DNA from: Camarhynchus parvulus
Taxonomy: Eukaryota; Chordata; Aves; Passeriformes; Thraupidae
Length of the DNA stretch: 64,000 bases
Direction of reading: 5' to 3'
Assembly: GCF_901933205.1 (NCBI RefSeq)
Contig: NC_044599.1
Span: 2,701,841-2,765,840, forward strand
Shown: positions 54,761-64,000 of the stretch, piece after piece
How the letters are laid out: the number at the start of each line of letters is the position of its first letter
Position numbering within the stretch: the first letter of the stretch is position 1
Position numbers and translations under genes: made by a program
Notes under the pieces: model-generated
Told to the model about the DNA's origin: nothing
Databases searched by the model: none
What the model saw: the letters and a program-made list of their open reading frames with translations, nothing else

Positions 54761-55489
54761 CTGCAGGGACGGGAAGGGATTCATCAGGGACGGGAAGGGA
54801 TTCATCACTCCACTCCTGGATTTACAGCCAGTCATTCCCACTGCTCCCCATCCCAGGGAGTTCCAGACACTCTGGACAGGGCTTGGAGCACCCTGGGCAG
54901 GGAAGGGAAGGAGTCTCTGCCCATGGGATGAGCTCCTTCCCACCCAACCCATTCCCAGATTTATCAGCAGGGATGTCTGGAGCTGCTCTCCAGCTCCTTT
55001 GAGAGGCTCCTTTGAGAACCTTTCCCCTTTGTTTTGTGGGACTTGTTGGTGGAAGGGCCAGGCAGGGCTGGGCCATCCCCTCCCAGCTTTTGTTCCCCAC
55101 AAAAGGCTCCACTCACTGCAAACCTGGGAGCCACCCACGGAAGTGTCTGGGAATGCCCTTCCTGGGGAGTGTGCCGGGGAAAATATGGAATTAGCCAGGA
55201 TGGAAATTTGTGGGGAACATTCCCTCTCTCCAACACCCTTATCCTGCCCCCCAGATTGGGGGTTTTGATGTAAAATCCCAATTCCAGCTGATTCTCACTG
55301 GCTCCTGCTGGAGTGGGAGCTTTGCCCGAGGTTTGCCCAGGGCGGGGCCCCTCCCCAGGGAACAAAGGAAATCCCTAAATCCTTTATCAGTTCCAGCCTT
55401 TTCCACCCCTAATGGCACCCAGAGGGAACACAGGGAGGAGGGGGCAGCCCGGGAAGGGTTTGGAACCCTCAGGCCAGGAAATGCCAGGG

Positions 55490-55965
55490 TGCAGGGATGG
55501 GGACAGTGACCAGGGAAATCCCAGGATAGGGGATGGGGACAGTGACCAGGAATTCCCAGGATAGGGGATGGGGACAGTGACCAGGAATTCCCAGGGTGCA
55601 GGGATGGGGACAGTGACCAGGAATTCCCAGGATAGGGGATGGGGACAGTGACCAGGAATTCCCAGGGTGCAGGGATGGGGACAGTGACCAGGAATTCCCA
55701 GGGTGCAGGGATGGGGACAGTGACCAGGAATTCCCAGGATAGGGGATGGGGACAGTGACCAGGAAATGCCAGGATAGGGGATGGGGACAGTGACCAGGAA
55801 TTCCCAGGATAGGGGATGGGGACAGTGACCAGGAAATGCCAGGGTGCAGGGATGGGGACAGTGACCAGGAATTCCCAGGATAGGGGATGGGGACAGTGAC
55901 CAGGAAATGCCAGGATAGGGGATGGGGACAGTGACCAGGAAATCCCAGGTGCAGGGATGGAGATG
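55490..55965. repeat. 36-bp minisatellite in KRT80 intron 3
   Basis: About 13 units of 'gatggggacagtgaccagga' + (att/aat)'cccagg' + (atagggg or gtgcagg). The two unit types are interspersed. Confidence 0.95.
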
Positions 55966-56172
55966 CTCTGATCCCCAGGTGCTGCCAGGGGATTTTCAGG
56001 AGCCACTCCAGGCTCACCCTCCTGTGGAATTGGGACTCATCCCCTCCCTGTCCTCCTCCAGACCTTGTTATCCCAAACCAGCTGAGCCTGGATCACCTCC
56101 AGGCCCTCCCCTGGCTGTGCATGGCTGGGTAGAGCCAATCCAGCGGGAAATTCCCCTTGCCCTCCTGCTGAC

Positions 56173-56233
56173 CTTTTTGAGCTCCATGAAGGTGAATTCC
56201 ATCCCGCTGCAGAGGCGAATTTCATCCTCGTAC
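56173..56233 (-). CDS. KRT80: KRT80 exon 3 (coil 1B)
   Basis: 61 bp, the standard length. Encodes (K)YEDEIRLCSGMEFTFMELKK. Acceptor ctctgcag, donor gtcagc. MEFTFMELKK in place of the usual ENEFV.LKK is a K80 trait. Confidence 0.95.
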
Positions 56234-57094
56234 CTGCAGAGTGCCCACAGCGTGGCATCAACCACAGGGAAACCCAGGGACACTCAGAGTTGTCTTGCTG
56301 AGACCCCCAAAGTATCCCAACTTTATGCTTTTCCTGCTTGTCCCCCCTCCTTGAGGCACTGAGTGAGAAGCTGCCACACTGCAGCTTCCCTGGAACACCA
56401 GGAGCACTTTGGGGATGAAGAACCCCAGAGCAGAGAGGAGGGAGCTTTAACTGGGATTTCATCCGGGGGCTGGGCAGCCTCAGGTTCTTCACAAAGGGAT
56501 GAGGGATGGGGTGGGGATTGGGCTCTGCCCAAACTCCTCAATTTCACCCCAAACCTTTTCCCTTCTGCCCACGTTTCCTCAGAGTTTCACTTCCAGGGTC
56601 GGAGCCTTCCCAAGGGAGAAAACTTTGGCTTGTGGAAATTCTGAGAATTCTGGACTGGTGTCATAACTCAGCCCAGGTGATTTGTGAAGGCACACAGGCA
56701 AAGGAATTCAGCCCATGGAGTGGAAGGAAACCAAACCAGGATGGGGTGGGGTCCTGGGCGTCCCTGTGTTTGGATCCAGGTGGGACAGGGCAGGGCCGGG
56801 AGCAAAGCCTCAGTCCAGGGGCAAACGGATATGAGTGGGAACTGGGGAATGCTCCAACCCTTGCTGGCCCCTGGGACAGGGCTGTGGTGGTCCCAAACCC
56901 CAGGAAAGCCACAGGGTCCATTTTGGGGCCAGCAGAGCTGGGTCAGAGCAGAACCACGGGAGGGGTGGGTGTCCCGCAGCAGCTGGACAGGCGTGGGAGC
57001 ACTGGGAGTGCTGGATTGGAGCAGGCTGAGCTCTCAGGGAGCTCCTGGCTCCCCTGCTCCTCCCTGATCCCTCAGGCTCCTCAGCCTAAGGGGC

Positions 57095-57530
57095 ACGTGG
57101 CATTCCATGGGATCTTTAAGGTTGGAAAAGCCCTTGGAGAGCATCGAGTCCAACTGCGCCCCCAGCACTGCCAGGGCCACCCCTGACCATGTCCCCAAGT
57201 GCCACAGCCACACGGCTTTGGTGGCTCCACCCCTGCCCTGAGCAGCTGTGCCAGTGCCTGGACACCCTTCCAGTGAGGAATTTCCCCAATATCCAACTAA
57301 ACCTCCCCTGGCACAGCCTGAGGCCATTTCCCTTGTCCTGTTGTTCCCTGGAGCAGAGCCCAACCCCCCGGCTGTCCCCTCCTGTCAGGAGCTGTGCAGA
57401 GCCACAAGGTCCCCCCTGAGCCTCCTCTGCTCCAGGCTGAGCCCCCCAGGTCCCGCAGGAGCTCTCCAGACCCTTCCCTGCTGCTCCAGCCCTTCCCCAG
57501 CTCCATTCCTGGCTCTGGACTCACTCCAGC
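57095..57530 (-). mobile_element. CR1 3' fragment in KRT80 intron 2
   Basis: 'tttaaggttggaaaagccct', 'gtgaggaatttccccaatat', 'cacaaggtcccccctgagcc' and 'ctccaggctgagccccccag' in reverse orientation. Confidence 0.9.
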
Positions 57531-58149
57531 CCCTCGGGGTCTCTCTTGGTGGAAGGGGCCCCAAAGTGACCCCAATTCCAGGCTGTGAACTCAGACTTTC
57601 AGTGCTGCTGGGAAACGTCACCAAATGGGCCTAAGGGGAAAATGGGAAAATGGGATCTCCCAAGAGACTGAGGACAGGAACATCAGGAATGTGCTGCCGT
57701 TTGGGGTCTGGTGCATCCAGTCAAAGGTTCTCAGGAGCCCAGAAGGTTTTTGGGAGCCTTCCCTGCCGTGTACAAAGTGTGGGAATGGGGAGCAGATGTT
57801 GGGAAAGGGGGAAGCTGTGCTCATGAGCTGAGCTGGGATCATCCAGAGCAGCTCCCTGGAGCTGCAGCTCCCTCACAAGGGGACAGCGAGGGCAGGGGTG
57901 TGTGACAGTCACAGCTTTGGGCGCTCCTGGGGTTCCTCTTGAGTCCCCCTCGGTGCTGAACTCGCCCTCTCCTTCCCTGCCTCTCCAAGCCTGGGCAGCA
58001 GGGGCTGATGGGATTTACCTGTCTGGGCTGTGCTCCTCACCTGAGATGCCAGCCTGGAATGCTGGAATGGCCAAGCTCAGGGTCTGTCTGCAGCCCCCTG
58101 TGCTGGGCCAAGCTCAGGGTCTGTCTGCAGCTCCCCTTCCTCCTCCTCG

Positions 58150-58285
58150 CACTCAGCCCAGTCCCAGTGTGCCCCAGTGTGTCCCAGTCTCTCCCAGTCT
58201 CTCCCAGCGTGTCTCACTCGGTCCCAGTCTCTCCCAGTCTCTCCCAGCGTGTCTCACTCGGTCCCAGTCTCTCCCAGTCTGTTCC
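58150..58285. repeat. (GTCTCTCCCAGT)n short minisatellite
   Basis: Units of 'ccagtctctcccagtctctc' with a duplicated 'agcgtgtctcactcggtccc' block. Confidence 0.85.
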
Positions 58286-58607
58286 CACCCCGGGTCCTGG
58301 CAGAATCCACTCTGGGCTGAGCAGAGCTGCCCCAGAGCTGCCCCAGAGCTGCCCCAGCCGGCCCAACACGCTCCTGCCACGCTCCGGGCCCGTGACTCAC
58401 CCCGGGCTGGGGCTGGAGCATTCCACAGGCACATCCCAGCCTTTATCTGTGGGAGATGATCCCGGGGCACTGCGGGAGGGCAAACCCAGCCCTTCCTGCA
58501 CTTGGCACACTTGAGACGGCGCCTGCTCGCCCCGGGCTCCTTCCATGGAGCAGAATCCTGGGAAGCAGCTCTCAGGCAGGCTGTGCTCCCTCCTGGATGT
58601 GCCTGTC

Positions 58608-59030
58608 CCCTATCCATCCATCCATCCATCCATCCATCCATCCATCCATCCATCCATCCATCCATCCATCCGTCCGTCCGTCCATCCGTCCGTCCGTCCA
58701 TCCGTCCGTCCGTCCATCCGTCCGTCCGTCCATCCCTCCCTGTCCATCCATCCGTCCGTCCGTCCATCCATCCCTGTCCATCCATCCATCCCCGTCCATC
58801 CATCCCTGTCCATCCATCCATCCCCGTCCATCCATCCATCCCCCCATCCATCCATCCCCCCATCCATCCATCCATCCATCCATCCATCCCTGTCCGTCCA
58901 TCCATCCCTGTCCGTCCATCCATCCCCGTCCGTCCATCCATCCCCATCCGTCCATCCATCCATCCATCCATCCATCCATCCATCCATCCATCCATCCATC
59001 CATCCATCCCTGTCCATCCCTGTCCATCCC
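58608..59030. repeat. (TCCA)n / (TCCG)n tetranucleotide array in KRT80 intron 2
   Basis: Pure TCCA at both edges, TCCG/TCCA mixtures and CCTGTCCATCCATCC blocks in the centre. Open frames (HPSIHPSI or DGWMDGW) are by-products. Confidence 0.96.
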
Positions 59031-59589
59031 TTTGGAACTGCTGCTCCATGGCAGATTCCTTTGAGAAGGAGATGGGAGTGTCCCAGGGAGTCCTATCCAG
59101 GTGGGTTTGGGAAGCAGTCCCTGACTCAAGATGAATTCAGGGCCTCATTGGCGGGGCTCCCCCAGGCACATTTCCCATCCTGGAGGATTTGGGGTGTTCC
59201 ATCCAGAATGCCACGGCCTGGCTGAGGGCACCACTCCAGTGGGAAATCCAACTGGTTCTTTGTTTTTCCTCCCCCAGAATTCCCTGGGGAAAAGAAACCT
59301 CCTGGATTTGCCTGGTTTGTGCAGAGATTTGCTCCAGAAATGCCCCTGGGCTGGATGGGGCCTGGGAATTCTCTCCCCATGAATGAGTTTTGAGGGATGA
59401 AGCACCCCAATTGTCCATTGTCCATTGTCGAAGTCACTGGGAAAGTCACAAGAAATCCAGTGGGGAGAACCCTTGGGCAGCACCTTCATGCCTAAGAAAT
59501 CAGGCTGGAAAACCCTGGAGTGTCGGGAGCTGGGAATTCTGCAGCAATTCCTGAGTGCAGATCTGAGCATAGACTGGGGCTGCCCCATC

Positions 59590-59680
59590 CCTGGAGTGTC
59601 CAAGGGCTGGGGACAGCCTGGGAGAGTGGAAGGTGTCCCTGTCTGTGCCAGGGTCCCTTCCCACCCAAAATCCCAAAAAT
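59590..59680 (+). mobile_element. CR1 3' tail
   Basis: 'ggacagcctgggagagtgga' and 'cagggtcccttcccacccaa'. Confidence 0.7.
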
Positions 59681-59934
59681 CCCATCCCAGTCTGGGATTC
59701 TGCTTCCTCAGGGAAGGGCCAGGTGCTCCCTGCAGGGATGGCAGCTCCTAACCTTTGCATTCCCCAAATGAACAGCAGGCAGGCGCCTCCCGTGAAGAAT
59801 TTAGGACTTTTTAGGCAATTTAGGGTGTTATTTGAAGGACTCCTGGGAGGATGATTTCAGTGTAAGGTGAAGAATCAAACTCCTGGTTCTTATTCCTGTC
59901 AAATTCCTCACAGGACTCCCTGTCCTTGGCACGG

Positions 59935-60410
59935 CTGAGGCCCCTGGAGTCCTGGGCTTTGGGTACCTCACAAGAAAGACCCCGAGGGGCTGGAGTGTGT
60001 CCAGAGCTGGGGAAGGGCTGGAGCAGCAGGGAAGGGTCTGGAGAACTCCTGAGGGACCTGGGAGGGCTGAGCCTGGAGAAAAGGAGGCTCAGGGGGGACC
60101 TTGTGGCTCTGGACACCTCCCTGACAGGAGGGGACAGCCAGGTGGGATTCAGGATCCACTCCCAGGGAACAAGGGAAAAGTTCCATCAGAGGAGGTTTAA
60201 GTTGGATATTTGGAAAAATTTCCATGGAAAGGGTTGTCCAGCCCTGGCACAGGCTGCCCAGGGAGTCCCCACCCCTGGAAGTGTCCAAAACCCTGTGGAT
60301 GTGACACCTGGGGGCTTGGGGTCAGTAGTGACCACAGAGGTAGGGGGTTGATGGATGGACCTGATGATCTCCAAGGGCTTTTCCAAGCTGAGTGATCCCA
60401 TGACTGTGAC
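59935..60410 (+). mobile_element. CR1 LINE 3' fragment in KRT80 intron 2
   Basis: 'ctggagtgtgtccagagctg', 'gagcctggagaaaaggaggc', 'aggaggtttaagttggatat', 'aaagggttgtccagccctgg' and the tail 'atctccaagggcttttccaa'. Confidence 0.92.
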
Positions 60411-60984
60411 CTGCTCTGAGCTGATTAAGGCATTTCACTGCTGGGCCTCTGTTAGAAGGAGCTGTCAGCCCTTCCCTAATTTGCAGCCACCTGGAGCAGG
60501 GTTTAAGGAGCTGGAGAATGCTTGGACTGAACTCCTCGGAGAGTTTGTGCCTCATCTCAGGAGTGGGTTTGGATCCCAGCAGGGATTTCCGCTCCCCCAG
60601 CCCCTGGGCACCACTTTGGGTTGGACAGTCCCTGCACAGCCCAGATCCCCATGGGAGCCTCCAGAGCTCCGGGAAGGTGCTGGGTGCCAGTGGGAGGGAA
60701 ATGAGCTCATTTGGGATTCTCCTGTGGGATGCAAATGAGCCCCATAATGAGGGAGGCATTGTCTGCTCCCCTGTGACCGGGCATGGCCCAGCTGCTCTCT
60801 CTTATCTGCTCATCTCCAGAGATAAGAGGAGCTCCCCAGAGATAAGAGGCAGCTGCACCTCCCCGACCTTTGGCTGCCTCCCTATTCTTGGTCAGGACCA
60901 TTTGGGGCACAATTTTGACCTTTTTGGTCAAAGCAGAGTTTGGTAGAAGGGGGAAAGGAAGAGATCCCACAGTCATGGAATAGA

Positions 60985-61160
60985 ACATTCCTTCTTTATG
61001 AAGGAATTCCTCCCTGTCAGGGTGGGCAGGGCCTGGAAGGGATTTCCCCGTGGCTGCCCCATCCCTGGAAGTGCCCAAGGCCAGGCTGGATGGGGCTTGG
61101 AGCAGGCTGGGACAGTGGGAGGTGTCCCTGCCATGGCAGGGGTGGGATGGGTGTGTGTGA
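60985..61160 (+). mobile_element. CR1 3' fragment
   Basis: 'aattcctccctgtcagggtg' and 'gggaggtgtccctgccatgg'. Directly followed by another copy. Confidence 0.82.
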
Positions 61161-61490
61161 GCCTGGAGAGAAAAAAGCTCCAGGAAGAACTCTGGGCCCC
61201 TTCCAGTGTCTCAAGGGACACCAGGGGAGCCGGAGAAGAACTTGGGACAAGGGATGGAGGCAGAGGACAAGGGGAAATGGCTTCCCAGAGGGCAGGGATG
61301 GGTGGGATATTGGGAAGGAATTCCTCCCTGTCAGGGTGGGGAGGCCCTGGAATGGATTTCCCTGTGGCTGCCCCTGGATCCCTGGAAGTGCCCAAGGTTG
61401 GACAGGGCTTTGAGTGGAAGGTGTCCCTGCCCATGGCAAGGGTGCCACTGGACGATTCTAAAGGTCCCTCCTAACCCATTGTGTGAGGAT
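61161..61490 (+). mobile_element. CR1 3' fragment, tandem with the previous one
   Basis: 'gagcctggagagaaaaaagc', 'gaattcctccctgtcagggt' and 'ccatggcaagggtgccactg'. Confidence 0.82.
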
Positions 61491-61948
61491 GAATATCCTG
61501 AGTTGGAAGACACCACAGGGATCCAACTCCTGGCCCTGCCCAGAACACCTCAAAATTCCCACCATGTAGCCAGGAGTGTTGTTTTTTGTACAGAACAGCC
61601 TGGTCCACAAATCACCTTGGGGACAAAGTTCTGGCTTGTGCTAATTTTGTGGAGAATAAACATTCCCTGTTTTCATGGCTGTCCCTCCAGCAACGCCATT
61701 CCCAGAGTTGTTCTCTGGCAGAGGCTCCTCTCAGACCCTGCTCTACTTGGAATTTCATTGTTCCATCTTTCCTTTCACCCCTCATTAACCAGTTGTGATC
61801 CTAAATTTCCAAATCCATCCTTCTGTGCACACCAAACTAGGAATATGTTCCTGGGCATCTCAGGCTGGCTGAGTTACCTCAATCCCACAGGGCTGCTCTC
61901 AGCTGAATCCCCCTGGCTATGGACAGACAGAGGGACAGGGACACCTAC

Positions 61949-62163
61949 TTGCTCCGGAAGGCGTCCATGGTGCTCAGCACCTTCGCCAGCTCCGACTCCA
62001 GGTTCTCCTGCTCGTAGTTGAGCGCCTTCATCTCCTGGTTCATTTTGCTCACATACTGCTCGTAGATGGTCTTGATGTCCGAGTCAGAGTGGGAATTGTC
62101 CTGGTCCTTCAGGAAGTTCCACCTGGTTGTCAGGATCTTGTTCTGCTGCTCCAAGCTCTGGAC
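61949..62163 (-). CDS. KRT80: KRT80 exon 2 (end of coil 1A, L1, coil 1B)
   Basis: 215 bp, the standard type II exon 2 length. Starts VQSLEQQNKILTTRWNFLK after acceptor cccgtag and ends STMDAFRSK split across donor gtaggt. LEQQNK is the coil 1A signature. This is the first exon in the window; the head exon lies farther right. Confidence 0.95.
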
Positions 62164-62307
62164 CTACGGGAGAGGTTTCAGAGGTGTCAGTGACACTGAG
62201 GGCCACAGTCAAAGCATGCCAGGGAAGGAGATGTTGGAGACCTTCAGAACCAGCAGATTTCCAGGAAAGAATGAGAAATCTCTTCAAAACTAGGCCTGAG
62301 GATGGAG

Positions 62308-62400
62308 GGTTATGGAATCATGGAATGGTTTGGGTTGGAATGGACCTTAAAGATCACCCAGGTCCATCCCTCGGCATAGGCAGGGACACCTTCCTCTTTC
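62308..62400 (-). mobile_element. CR1 3' tail in KRT80 intron 1
   Basis: 'atcatggaatggtttgggtt' and 'accttaaagatcacccaggt' in reverse orientation. Confidence 0.78.
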
Positions 62401-62434
62401 AGGGGTTTTACATGTTACCCACTAATTAATGTCT

Positions 62435-62572
62435 CAATAGAACACGGTGACATCAAAATAAACACGGTGACATTGGAATAAACATAGTGACATCAAAATA
62501 AACAGTGACATCAAAATAAACCCGTTCACATTGGGCTAAACACAGTGACATCGGGATAAAGGAGTCACTGAC
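62435..62572. repeat. About 20-bp minisatellite (ACATCAAAATAAACACGGTG)
   Basis: Six to seven degenerate units of GTGACAT(C/T)(A/G)(A/G)AATAAACA in KRT80 intron 1. Confidence 0.85.
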
Positions 62573-63554
62573 AATAGGAATGGTAAGTTCTGTCCCTTTC
62601 GTGTGTGACAATGGGCTACTGGGAACACCTCCAGCATCACCAGATCCAGGTGTTGAGTCCAACTCGGCGAAGCCAAGGCTGCAGATCCAGACCCCAGGTC
62701 ATGCAGGGACGTCCAGGGTCAGGGAAGGGCAGATTTCCTACCCAGAGAGCACAAAGAGAAGAAACCCTCTGGACTGCCAGGGATTACAGCATGGAGGTTC
62801 AGGGAATGAATCAGGTTTATTGCAGAGCAGCTCAGACAAAGCTCTGGAGAACATCCCAGGTAATTACAGACTCCAGGTGAGCTCCCTGTGCTGGCTCTGG
62901 GAGGACAACACTGCCCTTCCACCACCCGCCTTTGAGGAACCTGCTCCTCTTTCCCAATATTCCCAATCTCACCAGTAACACTCCAAGTTTAACAGTTCTC
63001 ATCTTCAAAGCTCTTGGCCAACTCCAATTAATTGGCTAATTGCTACCTCTGGGAGCAGCCCCAGTCACGTTTTGGCTGGAGATGCCGGAGCTGCCTCCAA
63101 GGTTCCCGTGTTGCATTCTGGGATGACTCAGGGCCGATGCCATGCCCAGAGCACTGCGGGCACTGCGGGCAGGAGCCATCAGACCTCCAGCCTTGGCCTG
63201 GGGTCCAAAGAAGAGGCAGAATTCCAGCTGCTGACCCAGATGTGGCACCATCTTTCCCCAAATCCTTCCTGTCTGAACAGAGAGAGCAGCCAAGCAAACC
63301 AGAACCATTCCAGTGCTTGGCAGCTTCCAGCAGAAGGGATGGGAGCGTTGGGATGTTCTGGGTCTCACTCTTAGAGACTTCATCCTTCCCTCCTGGGATG
63401 AGGATGGATTGTGTTGGTTGTTGTTCCAGGTCCATCTTTGACCTTTAATTAATTCCTGACCTCCTTCCTAATCCTCAGCAGTTCCTTTTATCCCTCACAT
63501 TCCTGTTAGCAACTCATCCCTGTGCTCACCTGGCTCCATCTTGGCTTCCAACAT
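62573..63554. other. KRT80 intron 1, no further feature
   Basis: No exon resembling a keratin head or coil 1A start was found on the minus strand. No array recognised. Confidence 0.5.
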
Positions 63555-63620
63555 CCGCTTGGAACTGGATGATCCTAAAGGTTCCTCCTGACCCAAACCA
63601 TTCCATGATTCTGTGACTCC
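63555..63620 (+). mobile_element. CR1 3' tail
   Basis: 'ggatgatcctaaaggttcct' and the terminal 'ccatgattctgtgact'. Confidence 0.75.
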
Positions 63621-64000
63621 TGCAGTGTCCCCCTCAGTGGAAATCCCCCCTTGCAGAGCCTTTGCAGGAGCTTTGCAGAAGGATCACCCAGATTTGGCCT
63701 CATTCCCTGGAATTTCATGCCTGAACATACAAGTGGCCAAAGCTTGGTCCTCACAGACCCTCCCTTCAAGCAGGGGCTCCAGGGCTTGGTTTTTCCCTGT
63801 CTTCTTTTCCATCTGTCTGGAAAATAAAAACCAACAGATCTGTAACAGCTGGAAAAGCTCCAGCACCAAACTCCCGTGGCTGTGTGGTCAATTATCCCTG
63901 GAATCACCTGCTGGGGATCGAGAACATCTGAATCCCTGATTATAAAGCCAGGTTCTCTTTGACAAGGAAGTGTCATTCCCTTCCTCTGGAATGAGGGCCT

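Larger units (their letters stand above)
48635..64000 (-). other. KRT80: KRT80 gene span (5' end beyond window)
   Basis: Exons 2-9 of a type II keratin on the minus strand. Visible exon lengths are 215, 61, 96, 165, 126, 221, 56 and about 161 coding bases. The first six are exactly the type II keratin pattern, and all are in frame with each other (367 codons including stop). Diagnostic K80 features are MEFTFMELKKDLD, KKTIYEQELEELL and VEGEE followed by a short tail beginning MEQPIPTIISAVHSR. K80 is a filament keratin of differentiating epithelia that pairs with type I keratins. Exon 1 (head, start of coil 1A) was not found up to 64000. Introns contain CR1 copies and arrays. Confidence 0.9.

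Noticed and set aside
58153..59225. DGWMDGW and HPSIHPSI frames of up to 298 residues
   Set aside because: Tetranucleotide (TCCA)n array read in different frames.

Overview
This window is vertebrate nuclear DNA, almost certainly from a songbird. The evidence is the many 3'-truncated CR1 LINEs in both orientations, solo retroviral LTRs with clean target-site duplications, one ERVL-type provirus, and intron-containing orthologues of vertebrate genes. There are no bacterial operons, CRISPR arrays, tRNAs or rRNAs. Unique sequence is sparse. About twenty unrelated minisatellite or microsatellite arrays fill introns and spacers, which fits a GC-rich microchromosome or subtelomeric setting (inference).

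Three host genes are supported. The last coding codons of FAIM2 (+, 1-80) open the window, followed by a probable 3' UTR ending near an AATAAA at 3336. BCDIN3D (+), an RNA 5'-monophosphate methyltransferase, is complete in two coding exons (12537-12722 and 15241-15837), with a poly(A) signal at 17143. KRT80 (-), a type II keratin, runs from the right edge to a poly(A) signal at 48635. Exons 2 to 9 are present with the exon lengths typical of type II keratins; exon 1 lies beyond 64000. FAIM2 and BCDIN3D are also neighbours in mammals. KRT80 is much farther from them in human, so the 48 kb spacing is notable. The genes share no evident pathway.

Layout. 1-5.5 kb: FAIM2 end, minisatellites, and a CR1 split by a class II-like solo LTR. 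5.5-12.5 kb: four copies of one LTR family. Two of them form a 1.8 kb palindrome, and one is inserted in a long CCCTGT hexamer array that stops about 80 bp upstream of the BCDIN3D start codon. 12.5-17.2 kb: BCDIN3D, with a repeat-filled intron and direct repeats flanking exon 2. 17.2-41 kb: no confident gene; CR1 fragments, minisatellites, three copies of a second LTR family, a possible orphan 3' UTR (28.37-28.62 kb, minus) and a CpG-rich patch (36.45-36.9 kb). 41.19-47.85 kb: a young, nearly complete ERVL-like provirus on the minus strand (LTR, PBS, upstream ORF, gag, pol, PPT, LTR; no env). 48.6-64 kb: KRT80 with arrays and CR1 copies in its introns.

The provirus is the most informative element. 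It has a 5-bp target duplication, LTRs of almost equal length and sequence, a primer-binding site matching tRNA-Gly(UCC), an in-frame UAG between gag and protease, and four frame breaks that all lie at short G-runs of the coding strand.
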